Source: JAVJST01 sp965229715 (lineage in GTDB: Bacteria; Pseudomonadota; Alphaproteobacteria; Rhodospirillales; Casp-alpha2). From it: a stretch of DNA of 64,000 nt. Numbering within the stretch: the first letter of the stretch is position 1; the number at the start of each line of letters is the position of its first letter. The DNA lies in NCBI GenBank assembly GCA_965229715.1, contig CBDDJL010000002.1, forward strand, positions 1,364,001 through 1,428,000, read 5' to 3'. A model generated the notes under the pieces. That model searched no databases, was not told the origin of the DNA, and saw nothing but the letters and a program-made list of their open reading frames with translations. The position numbers were made by a program, and so were the translations under genes. Of this stretch, positions 17,471 through 26,673 are shown in pieces.

Positions 17471-17753
17471 AATTTGCAACCGGTTTTTCGGCTCGCGGTG
17501 ACGGTCTGCTAACGCTCCATTAAGGCCGGGTTTCTACCCTTGTCTTGGCCGATTCGGACGGCATTGGGCCGCATCGGGGGCCTTTGGGAACACTGGGACC
17601 TGCGTTGGGCGCGCATTGAAATTGTCGTTCGCCGTGTTTATGCTTGAAAACCAATGGGTTTCCAGCATATAGCGCGGCATTCAACGCGTCGGGTCGGGTA
17701 TCCGTACAGAACGCGGATCGCGGCCGGGATATGACGCTCGGGGAAAGCTCGCC
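17471..17753. other. Divergent intergenic region between gntR and mreC
   Basis: Together with bases 17423-17470 this makes 331 gene-free bases between two outward-facing genes. It holds the GntR palindrome at its left edge and a sigma-70-like promoter for mreC (17616-17644). No small gene, RNA or repeat was recognised in the rest. It marks the right-hand boundary of the accessory block that separates mreB from mreC. Confidence 0.6.
17616..17644 (+). promoter_or_regulatory. Candidate sigma-70 promoter for mreCD-mrdAB
   Basis: TTGAAA at 17616-17621, a 17-base spacer, and TATGCT at 17639-17644 lie 110 bases upstream of mreC. This would give the rod-shape genes their own promoter, needed here because mreB is far away. 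Pattern match only. Confidence 0.4.
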
Positions 17754-18710
17754 ATGAACGACCGTTCAAGGGTTGCAAGTCGGATCGCTCAGCCGGTCAA
17801 AACGGCTGCCCACCGGTTTGCCTACGTTGGACTGGTGTTGGCGGCGTTCGGCCTGATGGTCTTCGGCAAGGTCGACACGGTCATTGTCGAGCGCGCGCGA
17901 ACCTTAATGACCGATGCGGTGGCGCCGATCCTGAGCACCGTTGCCCGCCCCGTTGACAGCGTTTCTGAGTTTGCCCGCAAGGTCGAGGCGCTTTGGGGCC
18001 TGCATGCCGAGAACGAACGGTTGCGCGAGCAGAATACGCGGCTGGTCCAGTGGCAGGCCGTGGCCCGCAAGCTCGATGCCGAGAACCAGGCGTTGCGCCA
18101 ATTGCTGAACTACACCGATACCGAAACGGTCGGCTTCGTGACCGCCCGCGTGATCGCCGACACGGGCGGCGCTTTCGCCCATTCGCTGCTAATCAACGCC
18201 GGCGCGCGGGCCGGCATTGCAAAGGGGCAGGCCGTGGTGACCGGCGAAGGTTTGGTCGGGCGCATTTCCGGCGTCGGCAGCCGATCGGCGCGTATTCTGC
18301 TGATCACCGACCTCAACTCGCGCATTCCCGTCGCCATCGAACCGAGCCGCGCCCGTGCGGTCCTTGCCGGCGACAATTCCGATCGCCCCCGGTTGATTCA
18401 TCTGCCGCCGAACGCCGATCTTTCGCCTGGCGACATGGTCGTGACCTCGGGCCATGGCGGCGCTTTCCCGGTCGGTATGCCGGTCGGCGTCGTTGCCGCG
18501 GTCAGCGACAACAGCATCACCGTGCAGCCCTTCGTCGACCGCGCCCGTCTCGAGGTCGTTCGGATCGTCGACTACGGCCTCGCCGGTATCCTGACCAACG
18601 AAACGATCGGGGAGCGGCCCGTTACGGCCCCGCCACCGACGTCGGACACCGCGCCCGCTACCGAAACCGAGAGCGTGCCGCAACCCTCGGCTGCGGGTCA
18701 GGAGCCCTGA
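17754..18710 (+). CDS. mreC: Rod shape-determining protein MreC
   Basis: 318 residues. A single N-terminal membrane helix (about 22-42, ending FGKVDTV), a coiled coil (about 70-105, LHAENERLREQNTRLVQWQ) and the periplasmic double beta-barrel domain (INAGARAGIAKGQAVVTGEGLVGRI ... LTDLNSRIPVAIE). The last 40 residues are a proline/threonine/alanine-rich tail typical of alphaproteobacterial MreC. It scaffolds PBP2 and RodA at the membrane. First gene of mreC-mreD-mrdA-mrdB; mreD follows after 38 bases that include a tandem repeat. Confidence 0.95.
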   Translation: MNDRSRVASRIAQPVKTAAHRFAYVGLVLAAFGLMVFGKVDTVIVERARTLMTDAVAPILSTVARPVDSVSEFARKVEALWGLHAENERLREQNTRLVQWQAVARKLDAENQALRQLLNYTDTETVGFVTARVIADTGGAFAHSLLINAGARAGIAKGQAVVTGEGLVGRISGVGSRSARILLITDLNSRIPVAIEPSRARAVLAGDNSDRPRLIHLPPNADLSPGDMVVTSGHGGAFPVGMPVGVVAAVSDNSITVQPFVDRARLEVVRIVDYGLAGILTNETIGERPVTAPPPTSDTAPATETESVPQPSAAGQEP

Positions 18711-18720
18711 ACCGGTTATT

Positions 18721-18748
18721 GTGAGCCCGTCATCGTGAGCCCGTCATC
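18721..18748 (+). repeat. Exact 14-base tandem duplication before mreD
   Basis: GTGAGCCCGTCATC occurs twice in direct succession and ends immediately before the mreD ATG, in the position where a Shine-Dalgarno would be expected. Neither copy contains a clear AGGAGG-like site. The duplication may set mreC-mreD spacing. Confidence 0.75.
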
Positions 18749-19264
18749 ATGAGAAGAACCGCCGGTCAGCGCATCGACCAATTCACCCGTCAGGCCATGC
18801 CGGCGATGTTCACGCTGATGCTGGTCGTCGTCAACATGGTGCCGCTGCACATCCCCGGGATTGCCCGGATCATGCCCGTTCTGCCTCTGATCGCCGTCTA
18901 TCACTGGGCCGTTTACCGGCCGTCGTTGATGCCGCCGTCCGTCGTCTTCGGCGTCGGCCTGTTGCACGATATGCTGTCGGGCACGCCGCTCGGCGTCAAT
19001 GCGGTGGTTTATCTCAGCGTCTACGGCATCGTCGTCTGGCAGCAACGGTATCTGAGCGGCAAGTCTTTTCTCGTCGTCTGGCTCGGCTTCGCGATCGTTT
19101 CCCTAGTCGCCACCGTCGAGGCTTGGCTGCTCGTCTCCGTCTTGTCGCAAGCCTTCATCGAGCCCAATGCGGCGGTTTTCCAGTTCGTTCTCAACTTCGG
19201 GTTCTTTCCGTTGATTGCGTGGGCATTCCTGCGTTATCAGCAGGCGTTCCTCAGTAGCGAATAG
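18749..19264 (+). CDS. mreD: Rod shape-determining membrane protein MreD
   Basis: 171 residues, nearly all hydrophobic, with five or six predicted membrane helices (for example AMFTLMLVVVNMVPLHI and FLVVWLGFAIVSLVATVEAWLLV). It carries the MreD-typical GLLHDMLSGTPLGVNAVVYL segment. It is the inner-membrane component linking MreC to PBP2/RodA. It lies between mreC and mrdA, with the PBP2 start 11 bases after its stop. Start ATG directly abuts the 14-base tandem repeat. Confidence 0.92.
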   Translation: MRRTAGQRIDQFTRQAMPAMFTLMLVVVNMVPLHIPGIARIMPVLPLIAVYHWAVYRPSLMPPSVVFGVGLLHDMLSGTPLGVNAVVYLSVYGIVVWQQRYLSGKSFLVVWLGFAIVSLVATVEAWLLVSVLSQAFIEPNAAVFQFVLNFGFFPLIAWAFLRYQQAFLSSE

Positions 19265-19275
19265 GCGGGCTGCAG

Positions 19276-21165
19276 ATGCATCGCGATTCCGACCGCCACA
19301 AGCTTTTCACCCGCCGCATGGCGATGCTGGCCGGCGGAAAGTTCATGCTGATGTCGGCGCTCGCGGGGCGGCTCTACTACCTGCAAGTCGTCGAATCCGA
19401 CAAGTACAAGACCCTGTCGGACGAAAACCGCATCAACTTCCGTCTGCTGCCACCGCCGCGCGGCAGTATCACCGACCGCAACGGCCTCGTCATCGCCGAC
19501 AACATGCAGAACTACCGGGTGTTGATGGTGTCCGAGAGCACGCCGTCGGTCGAACGCACGCTCGACGTACTCTCCGGGATCATCCCGATTTCGGACCATG
19601 ACCGCACCCGCGTGCTTCGTGAAATCCACCGTAACAAGAGCTTCGTACCGGTCACCGTGCGGGAGAATCTGCAATGGGAGCAGGTCTCGCAGATCGAGGT
19701 CAATACCCCCGACCTGCCTGGCGTGCTAATCGATGTCGGCCAAAGCCGCAGCTATCCGTTCGGTAAGGACTTCGCGCATGTCCTCGGTTATGTGGCGCCC
19801 GTTGCCGAGGGCGAGGCGACCGGCGATCCGCTGCTCGAACTGCCGGGCTTTCGCATCGGTAAGGCCGGCCTTGAGAAAGTCCACGATCTGACACTTCGCG
19901 GCACCGGTGGCAACAGTCAGGTCGAGGTCAACGCTTATGGACGCGTTATTCGGGAGTTGAGTCGTCAGGAGGGCGAGCCCGGCGGCGAGGTTCAGTTGAC
20001 CGTCGATCGCGAATTGCAGCGGTTTACGGCTGAACGGGTCGCGGATGAGAGCGCCTCGGTCGTCGTCATGGACGTTCACACCGGTGGGGTTCTGACGATG
20101 GTTTCCAGCCCGGCATACGATCCGAACCGCTTCAATCACGGACTGACCGGCGCCGAATGGCGAGAGCTGATCAACGACCCGCGCGCGCCGTTGACCAACA
20201 AGGTTATCCGGGGACAGTACGCGCCCGGCTCGACGTTCAAGATGGCGGTTGCGCTGGCGGCGCTTGAGCGCGGTGTGATCACGCCGGAGACCGAGTATTA
20301 CTGTCCGGGCTTCATGACGTTGGGCAATGCCCGCTTCCATTGCTGGAAGAGGGAAGGCCACGGCACTATGAATTGCCGCACGGGGATCACGGAATCCTGC
20401 GACGTTTTCTTCTACGAAGTCGCCAAACGGGTCGGTATCGAACGCATTGCCGCGATGGCCCGCAAGCTCGGCCTTGGTCAGCCTCTGGGTATCGATCTGC
20501 ACGGCGAGCGCGGCGGGCTTGTGCCGAGCGACGAATGGAAACGTGCGACGATCGGCGCGCCATGGCAAAAAGGCGAAACCGTGATCCTCGGTATCGGTCA
20601 GGGCTATATTCTGACCACGCCGCTGCAGCTCGCCGTCATGACGTCGCGCCTCGCCAACGGCGGCGTTGCGGTTACGCCGCGCCTGACCCGCGCCGTCGCC
20701 GGCGAGCCGGTGGCTGCGGAGGGGTCGCCACCCGAAACTCTGGACCTGCTTCAGCAGAATATGCAACTCGTTCGCGAGGCCATGACAGACGTGGTCAACA
20801 GTCGGTCCGGCACAGCCCGCCGTTCAGCGCTCGACCTCGACGGCGTCATGATGGCGGGCAAGACCGGCACCGTGCAGGTACGGCGCATCTCCAAGGCCGA
20901 GCGCGAGACCCGTGTTCTCAAGAACGAGGAATTGCCCTGGGAGCAGCGCGATCACGCGTTGTTCGTCGCCTTTGCGCCGACGGACAAGCCGCGCATCGCG
21001 ATGTCGGTCGTTGTCGAGCACGGCGGCAGCGGATCGCGCGCGGCAGCGCCGATTGCAAAAGATGTGATGACCGAGGCGCTCAAACGGTTTGACGAAACAC
21101 CGTTGAGCGCGGGTATGGAACCCGACGAGTCGGAAACCCGGGGAGACCGTCATGGGCGGGTATAG
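19276..21165 (+). CDS. mrdA: Penicillin-binding protein 2 (elongasome transpeptidase)
   Basis: 629 residues. One N-terminal helix (about 13-33), a pedestal domain beginning with PPRGSITDRNGLVIADN, then the transpeptidase domain: nucleophile Ser319 in APGSTFKMA, SCDVFFYEVAK as the SxN-like motif, and KTGTVQ. It cross-links side-wall peptidoglycan in the periplasm, paired with the RodA glycosyltransferase encoded next, whose start overlaps this gene by 14 bases. Firm identification. Confidence 0.96.
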   Translation: MHRDSDRHKLFTRRMAMLAGGKFMLMSALAGRLYYLQVVESDKYKTLSDENRINFRLLPPPRGSITDRNGLVIADNMQNYRVLMVSESTPSVERTLDVLSGIIPISDHDRTRVLREIHRNKSFVPVTVRENLQWEQVSQIEVNTPDLPGVLIDVGQSRSYPFGKDFAHVLGYVAPVAEGEATGDPLLELPGFRIGKAGLEKVHDLTLRGTGGNSQVEVNAYGRVIRELSRQEGEPGGEVQLTVDRELQRFTAERVADESASVVVMDVHTGGVLTMVSSPAYDPNRFNHGLTGAEWRELINDPRAPLTNKVIRGQYAPGSTFKMAVALAALERGVITPETEYYCPGFMTLGNARFHCWKREGHGTMNCRTGITESCDVFFYEVAKRVGIERIAAMARKLGLGQPLGIDLHGERGGLVPSDEWKRATIGAPWQKGETVILGIGQGYILTTPLQLAVMTSRLANGGVAVTPRLTRAVAGEPVAAEGSPPETLDLLQQNMQLVREAMTDVVNSRSGTARRSALDLDGVMMAGKTGTVQVRRISKAERETRVLKNEELPWEQRDHALFVAFAPTDKPRIAMSVVVEHGGSGSRAAAPIAKDVMTEALKRFDETPLSAGMEPDESETRGDRHGRV

Positions 21166-22324
21166 CGCCGTCGCCAGTTCGCCGCACAGAACCATTCTGC
21201 GCAAGCTGATGCTGGTGAACTGGCCGTTCGTCATCGTGCTCTGCATGACCGCAGGAGTCGGTTTCGGCATGCTCTATTCGGCTGCGGGCGGCGCCTGGGA
21301 TCCCTGGGCCTCGCGCCAGATGACGCGTTTCGGCGTCGGGCTGGCCCTGATGCTGGCGGTCGCGGTGATCGATATCCGGCTCTGGCTTCGTTACGCCTAT
21401 GCGCTCTATTTCCTTGCTTTCGCGATGCTCGTCGCCGTCGAGGTGTTCGGCCATGTCGGTATGGGCGCGCAGCGCTGGATCGACCTCGGCTTCATTATCG
21501 TTCAACCCTCCGAGGTGATGAAGATCGCGCTTGTGCTCGCCCTGGCGCGATACTTCCATGCGACCAGTTTGGAGGATGTGCGTCGTCCGCACTATCTGCT
21601 CGTGCCTTTACTGTTGGTGGTGGCGCCGGCCGGCCTCGTGCTGCGCCAGCCCGATCTCGGGACCGCCGGCATGTTGATCCTGGGTTCTGGCGCCATTTTC
21701 TTTGCCGCCGGCGTGCGGCTCTGGAAATTCGGTATCGTTCTTGTCGCCGGTCTCGCTTCGCTACCGATCGGCTGGCAATTCCTGCACGAGTATCAGAAGA
21801 ACCGGGTGCTGACGTTCCTCAACCCCGAGAACGACCCGCTCGGCACCGGCTATCACATCATCCAGTCGAAGATTGCGCTGGGCTCCGGCGGCGTGTTCGG
21901 CAAGGGGTATTTGCAAGGTACCCAGAGCCACCTGTCGTTTCTGCCCGAAATGCAGACCGACTTCATTTTCACCATGCTGGCCGAAGAACTCGGCATGGTC
22001 GGCGCGTTGGTCCTGATCGTGCTCTATGCGGTCATTCTGATTTACGCGATGGTCTTCGCGGCGTCGTGCCGCAACCACTTCGGCCGTCTGGTCGGCGCCG
22101 GCGTGACGGCGACATTCTTCCTCTATGTTTTCATCAACATCGCCATGGTAACCGGCCTGATCCCGGTGGTCGGCGTGCCGTTGCCGCTGATTTCCTACGG
22201 CGGTACGGCGCTGCTGACCCTGATGATCGGTTTCGGTCTGCTCATGAACGTCCACGTGCACCGCGACGTGACCATCGGCCGGCGCTCGTCGGGCGAGGAC
22301 GGTCCGTCCACCGGGTTGATCTGA
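21152..22324 (+). CDS. mrdB: SEDS peptidoglycan glycosyltransferase RodA
   Basis: 390 residues with about ten membrane helices and SEDS-family motifs: GAQRWIDLGFIIVQPSEVMKIA, GSGGVFGKGYLQGTQSHLSFLPEMQTDFIF (the aspartate here is the catalytic candidate) and GVPLPLISYGGTALL. RodA polymerises lipid II into glycan strands during elongation, with PBP2. It closes the mreC-mreD-mrdA-mrdB group. A tRNA-Lys gene follows after 154 bases. Confidence 0.96.
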   Translation: MGGYSAVASSPHRTILRKLMLVNWPFVIVLCMTAGVGFGMLYSAAGGAWDPWASRQMTRFGVGLALMLAVAVIDIRLWLRYAYALYFLAFAMLVAVEVFGHVGMGAQRWIDLGFIIVQPSEVMKIALVLALARYFHATSLEDVRRPHYLLVPLLLVVAPAGLVLRQPDLGTAGMLILGSGAIFFAAGVRLWKFGIVLVAGLASLPIGWQFLHEYQKNRVLTFLNPENDPLGTGYHIIQSKIALGSGGVFGKGYLQGTQSHLSFLPEMQTDFIFTMLAEELGMVGALVLIVLYAVILIYAMVFAASCRNHFGRLVGAGVTATFFLYVFINIAMVTGLIPVVGVPLPLISYGGTALLTLMIGFGLLMNVHVHRDVTIGRRSSGEDGPSTGLI

Positions 22325-22393
22325 CCCATGGCGCTGGCCGCATGCCGAAGCGGCGAAAAAAGCACAAAACACGCGAAAACACCGTGGCGCTTA

Positions 22394-22422
22394 TCGACAA
22401 AGGCCCGGCCGTTTGCTATATC
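22394..22422 (+). promoter_or_regulatory. Candidate promoter of tRNA-Lys
   Basis: TCGACA (22394-22399), 17-base spacer, TATATC (22417-22422), located 56 bases before the mature tRNA start. Pattern match only. Confidence 0.4.
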
Positions 22423-22478
22423 GCCGTGCCCCGAGGCGGAACGTTCGTCACGGAATGTCGGTGGGGAGTCCATGGTGC

Positions 22479-22554
<76 letters not shown>

Positions 22555-22614
22555 TTCCGCATCAAAACTACGTAAAACATCGACCTCGGCTGATCCGGCG
22601 ATAGCGTTAGCCCG

Positions 22615-22647
22615 GGCAAAGCCCGCCAGAGGCTGGCGGGCTTTGCC
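22615..22647 (+). terminator. Strong hairpin downstream of tRNA-Lys
   Basis: A perfect 15-bp stem (22615-22629 with 22633-22647) closing a 3-base loop. It is GC-rich and lies 60 bases after the tRNA. No run of T follows, so it may be a Rho-assisted terminator, a processing barrier or a palindromic repeat instead of an intrinsic terminator. Confidence 0.5.
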
Positions 22648-22848
22648 AGGCTTGAACCGATTTGAGTCGAGCGAATTGGGGCGGGGTTCCCAGGCATCAT
22701 TGCTCTTGCAAGCAAAGTACTCCTGGAACAACAAGATAGTGAACGGGGACCATGTCGCCCTAGATAGAGCGTCTAGAATCGAACAACATGTACATTGTGC
22801 GCCGTGTTACTAGTCATGGCTTGGCAAACGTCATTCGGGATGAGTTCT

Positions 22849-23541
22849 ATGGATGAGTTCTTGAAACAGATATCGCAAGACAACAATGTTGTTGCGGCAA
22901 TTACGGTGATCGACATTGTTTTGGCTCTTGTCTCGAGCACTTTTCATTCGTTTTTGCTGAGTAAAGTTTATATCCACACGCATTCCGGCCACTCGTATTC
23001 TCGGGCTTTTGTGCATTCATTGGTCCTAGTCAGTATCACGATTTCCCTGATCATGATCATTATTGGTTCCAATATCGCTCGAGCGTTCGCTTTGGTCGGT
23101 GCGATGTCGATCGTGCGTTTTCGAAATCCGGTCAAGGACTCCAGAGATCTCGTCTTTGTTTTCATGGCAATCGCAATCGGAATGGCTTGTGGCACGCAGT
23201 TCTACAGTTTCGCCGCTATCTTTACGGCTTTCGTGTTGCTTGTTGTTCTCGTACTGCACTACACCGGATACGGAACTGCTCACGCCAATTCATGGATTAT
23301 GACGATTAAAGCGCCTGCGGATGCGCAGGCAGCAATTGAGAACGTTATGGAGCAGCACTGCAGGCACCATTTTATCGTTTCGGTGGACAGGTTCGCTGGC
23401 GAGACTGACGTGCAGGATATGGTCTTCGAGGTGGAATTAAAACGCGGTGCCAAGTACCCCGATCTCATAAAAAATCTTGAACGTGTTTCCGATCAAATTT
23501 CCATCAGTGTTTTGATGGGCGAGAGCAATGTTAGTGTTTAG
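22849..23541 (+). CDS. DUF4956 membrane protein, first gene of the CotH/VTC cluster
   Basis: About 230 residues. Three or four membrane helices occupy the first 145 residues (AAITVIDIVLALVSSTFHSFLL; FVHSLVLVSITISLIMIIIG; FVFMAIAIGMACGTQFYSFAAIFTAF is split here by a short polar turn), followed by a soluble C-terminal alpha/beta domain of about 80 residues. The loop GAMSIVRFRNPVKDSRDL is the DUF4956 hallmark. The start is uncertain: ATG at 22849, ATG at 22816 and a TTG at 22795 are possible, none with a clear Shine-Dalgarno. Function is unknown, but this family recurrently accompanies VTC-domain and CotH genes, as here. Codon use is AT-richer than in the flanking wall-synthesis genes. Confidence 0.75.
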   Translation: MDEFLKQISQDNNVVAAITVIDIVLALVSSTFHSFLLSKVYIHTHSGHSYSRAFVHSLVLVSITISLIMIIIGSNIARAFALVGAMSIVRFRNPVKDSRDLVFVFMAIAIGMACGTQFYSFAAIFTAFVLLVVLVLHYTGYGTAHANSWIMTIKAPADAQAAIENVMEQHCRHHFIVSVDRFAGETDVQDMVFEVELKRGAKYPDLIKNLERVSDQISISVLMGESNVSV

Positions 23542-23568
23542 CGTAACCATTGGATCGCGTGCAGACTG

Positions 23569-26500
23569 TTGGTGGAAAAGGCAATACCCGTGGCACGGAA
23601 CATGTTTCGACTGATTGGGCACCGGTATATCGGGGCACTGTTGTTGTTCGTATGCGCGGTGTCCTTGTCGACGATTTCATACTTCGATCTGCTCTCGCTG
23701 TTTGGCATTTATCCGGGAGCACGGAAGGCGTTTTTCGTTGCATTTTTGATAATTTCAATTGGGGCGGGTGCGTTATTGTTTCCGTTGATCAGCAACCGTC
23801 TGGAGGCTCGGCCTGGAGCACTTCGCATCTATTTGTGTTGCGTTTTCTCGCTTGCATCCGGGTTTCTCGCATTGGCACCAGTGATGTTGCCGTTGCCATT
23901 TGATTTCATATTTTTGCCCTTATCTCTTTTGCTCGCGTACCAGGCTTACAAGAATGTCCAATCCAGGGCCGTCAGTCGTTTTCTCCTGATGGTATGTTGC
24001 GCAGCGTTCATGGTCGTAACGGTCCTGATGACTGTGCAGTTTCCCTTCCTGAAATATCGTTCGATGATGAACGCGTGGGAGAAAAATGACCTCAATGAAA
24101 ATGCACGGTTCTTGAAAACCACGCTGCTGCACGCGGCAGAAGCTACGTATGTTTCGTTGGCCCAAGCCATTGAAGTTCAGCCAATCCCTAAGCGTAGCGA
24201 GATTGGGGAAGTTCACCTGCGCGTGCCCCCGGGTGCAATTAAAACGATGGCCTCGCGCTTACCGGAGAGCGCCAAAGAAAAATTTTACAACGCGCAGATG
24301 CTCTATCCTGATGGAAATTGGGAGAGCGTCGATTTTCGCATGCGTGGCCGCAATATTTGGCACTGGTCTCCAGACAAGCCGTCACTTCGAGTCAAACTAA
24401 AGAAAAACGCTCCTCTCAGTTTGCAAAGGCACCTCAATTTTGTGAATCCGGAAGACAAAGCCATGGTCTCGAACATTATCGGTGAAGAAATGGCGGGGCG
24501 TTTGGGGGTGCTGACACATCTTAGCAAACCCGTACGTTTATTCATCAATGGAGAGTATTACGGCTTCTATCACCAGACGACTCGAGAAGACGAAGAAATG
24601 CTGAGGGCCAACGAGCGAGTGCCTGGGCCTCTGTTCGTCGGTGACTACCTTGGACCGGATTGGGATGCGAGAGACTTCGAAGTCGAGGGCAATGTAGACG
24701 CGCTGAAAAAATTTAGCCCGTTGGTTAATATGATAAAGACTCTTCACGAGCCTAAATCGGTGAGTAAGTACAAACGTTTATGGCAAATCGTTTCTCTCGA
24801 AAAGCTGGCTGCATGGGATGCAGCCATGAAACTCGCCGGGAGCGTTCATACAGATTACCACCACAACAACCTGTTTTACTACGATCCTCGGTTGGGTCGT
24901 GTCGAACCGATTGTCTCGGACATCAACGGACATGGTTTGATGGATTATCCGGGCGGGATGTTACGCTATACGCAAGCGGCAGAGCCGGATTTTCGCACGC
25001 CGATCAACGAGCGATTACAGCCATTGACGAATACTGCGCTGCGCGACCCCGAATTCTTGATGAAAAGAAACGAAATTCTCTATCAAGCGATCCACAACGA
25101 AGCCTCTGCCGAAGCTCAGCTCGCCTTTCTCAAAGATTATTACGAAAAGATCGACCCCCACGTGAAAGCCGATCGCAACAAAGGAGCTTTGGAGGGGTTG
25201 GTCTTCGGCTGGTATCGAATGCCATTTGCAAACCATCAGTACGAGGCGGCGAAGGCAGCGTTGAAGCGCTGGATCGAAAGGCGCAACCAGTTCCTGCTCG
25301 ACACCCTATCAGATACCGCCGTTTCAGCTCAACTCGCTGTAGCCGAGGATGAGAGCGGCGTATCCGCTCTCGTATCAGTGTCCGGCAACGCGAGTGTAGT
25401 TTTCGACCCTGCCTTCTCTGGTATCGAGGTAAAAGCCGATATCGAATTGAACGGTACCTATAGTAAAACGATTCTTGGGCCGATGGTATTGGCGCCGGGA
25501 TTATATGAAACGACCGACCCGGTTGAGGCCGGCGTCAGGAGTGCGGGGCGGCGATCACCGGATCTTTATCTGATAGGAGGAAAGCAAGAATACGCTTTTT
25601 TCTTGCAAGGCGTGTCGATTGAACAAGCCGTTAAGTCAATGACGACGGCATTCCGTCACAGACTTTCCGGAGAACCGATTGAGCCTAACATCGAATTTGC
25701 ACAACACATCCGGGTGGCGAACCCGAACGAGAATGTCATTCATCCATGGCAGTTTGGAAACGAGAAACAAGACGTGGTTATTGGGGAAGGGAACCATGTC
25801 ATAAACACCGACATATACGTTGGAGCGGATAGCCGGCTGGTCATCGAAGCGGGGGCAAAATTGCTAATGGGGCCCGGTGTCTCCATCATCAGTGAGGGAA
25901 TCGTTGAAGTTTCGGGTACGGAGATTCAGCCCGTGATCATTCGACGGCAGAACCACGAGCGACCCTGGGGCGGTTTTCTGATCCTAGGAGAAGATGCTAA
26001 CGGCAGCATCATTCGCCACGCTGATATCTCAGGCGGTTCTTTGACCCGAACCACGACGATGGAGTCCTCCGGAATGGTTTCCGTTTACGGCGTCGAGAAT
26101 TCACGGCTGGAACATATCCGCTTGTCCGGTAATTCGACCTCTGACGATACACTCCATATGGTTTATGGGACGACCGCGATCCGCGATATCGAACTCATTG
26201 ATTGTTTTGGTGACTGTATCGATCTCGATTTTGTAACCGCCGAAATTGACGGGATAACAGCCTTTAATCCAAGAAACGACGGCGTCGACTTTATGACATC
26301 GAAGGTCAGGATAAGGGACGTGTGGATTCAGAATGCGGGTGACAAGGGACTGTCAGTTGGAGAGTTGTCGCAAGTGGCCGCAGAAAAAATCATTATTGAG
26401 AGCGCGTCAATTGGTGTTGCCATCAAGGACAATAGCCGAATCAGTATCGATGGAGCCGCACTGCGCGCCAACGAGGTCGCTCTGGATTCGTATGAAAAGA

Positions 26501-26673
26501 ATTGGCGATATGGCGGCGCAGGAATCGTCGAAACCAAAAATGTTGAATTCCAAGACAATGGATTGAACGGCAGAATTCAAACCGGCGGAAGCTGGATAAT
26601 CTACGCGGACGAACTTCCCCAAAATGTCATTCAGGACGGAAATGTCGAACTGAGAGTTGGCCTCAATCAATGA
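23569..26673 (+). CDS. Membrane-anchored CotH-kinase-like protein with C-terminal beta-helix
   Basis: 1034 residues from a TTG at 23569 (ATG at 23602 also possible). About five membrane helices fill residues 12-155. A CotH-like kinase domain follows (about 240-560): RMRGRNIWHW, KPSLRVKLKK, FVNPEDKAMVSNIIGEEMA, RLFINGEYYGFY, then Asp429 and Asn433/434 in HTDYHHNN and Asp451 in SDINGHG, positions that match the catalytic and metal-binding Asp/Asn of CotH proteins. A linker leads to a right-handed beta-helix (about 735-1000) with repeated DVVIG-NHVIN/ISG-type rungs. CotH proteins phosphorylate spore-coat or envelope proteins; here the non-sporulating context suggests an envelope target. AT-rich codon use hints at transfer. 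Its stop overlaps the VTC gene by 4 bases. Confidence 0.78.
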   Translation: MVEKAIPVARNMFRLIGHRYIGALLLFVCAVSLSTISYFDLLSLFGIYPGARKAFFVAFLIISIGAGALLFPLISNRLEARPGALRIYLCCVFSLASGFLALAPVMLPLPFDFIFLPLSLLLAYQAYKNVQSRAVSRFLLMVCCAAFMVVTVLMTVQFPFLKYRSMMNAWEKNDLNENARFLKTTLLHAAEATYVSLAQAIEVQPIPKRSEIGEVHLRVPPGAIKTMASRLPESAKEKFYNAQMLYPDGNWESVDFRMRGRNIWHWSPDKPSLRVKLKKNAPLSLQRHLNFVNPEDKAMVSNIIGEEMAGRLGVLTHLSKPVRLFINGEYYGFYHQTTREDEEMLRANERVPGPLFVGDYLGPDWDARDFEVEGNVDALKKFSPLVNMIKTLHEPKSVSKYKRLWQIVSLEKLAAWDAAMKLAGSVHTDYHHNNLFYYDPRLGRVEPIVSDINGHGLMDYPGGMLRYTQAAEPDFRTPINERLQPLTNTALRDPEFLMKRNEILYQAIHNEASAEAQLAFLKDYYEKIDPHVKADRNKGALEGLVFGWYRMPFANHQYEAAKAALKRWIERRNQFLLDTLSDTAVSAQLAVAEDESGVSALVSVSGNASVVFDPAFSGIEVKADIELNGTYSKTILGPMVLAPGLYETTDPVEAGVRSAGRRSPDLYLIGGKQEYAFFLQGVSIEQAVKSMTTAFRHRLSGEPIEPNIEFAQHIRVANPNENVIHPWQFGNEKQDVVIGEGNHVINTDIYVGADSRLVIEAGAKLLMGPGVSIISEGIVEVSGTEIQPVIIRRQNHERPWGGFLILGEDANGSIIRHADISGGSLTRTTTMESSGMVSVYGVENSRLEHIRLSGNSTSDDTLHMVYGTTAIRDIELIDCFGDCIDLDFVTAEIDGITAFNPRNDGVDFMTSKVRIRDVWIQNAGDKGLSVGELSQVAAEKIIIESASIGVAIKDNSRISIDGAALRANEVALDSYEKNWRYGGAGIVETKNVEFQDNGLNGRIQTGGSWIIYADELPQNVIQDGNVELRVGLNQ

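Noticed and set aside
22615..22647. Hairpin as part of a CRISPR or attachment site
   Set aside because: Only one copy and no spacers; no repeat of the tRNA 3' end was seen on the far side of the segment.
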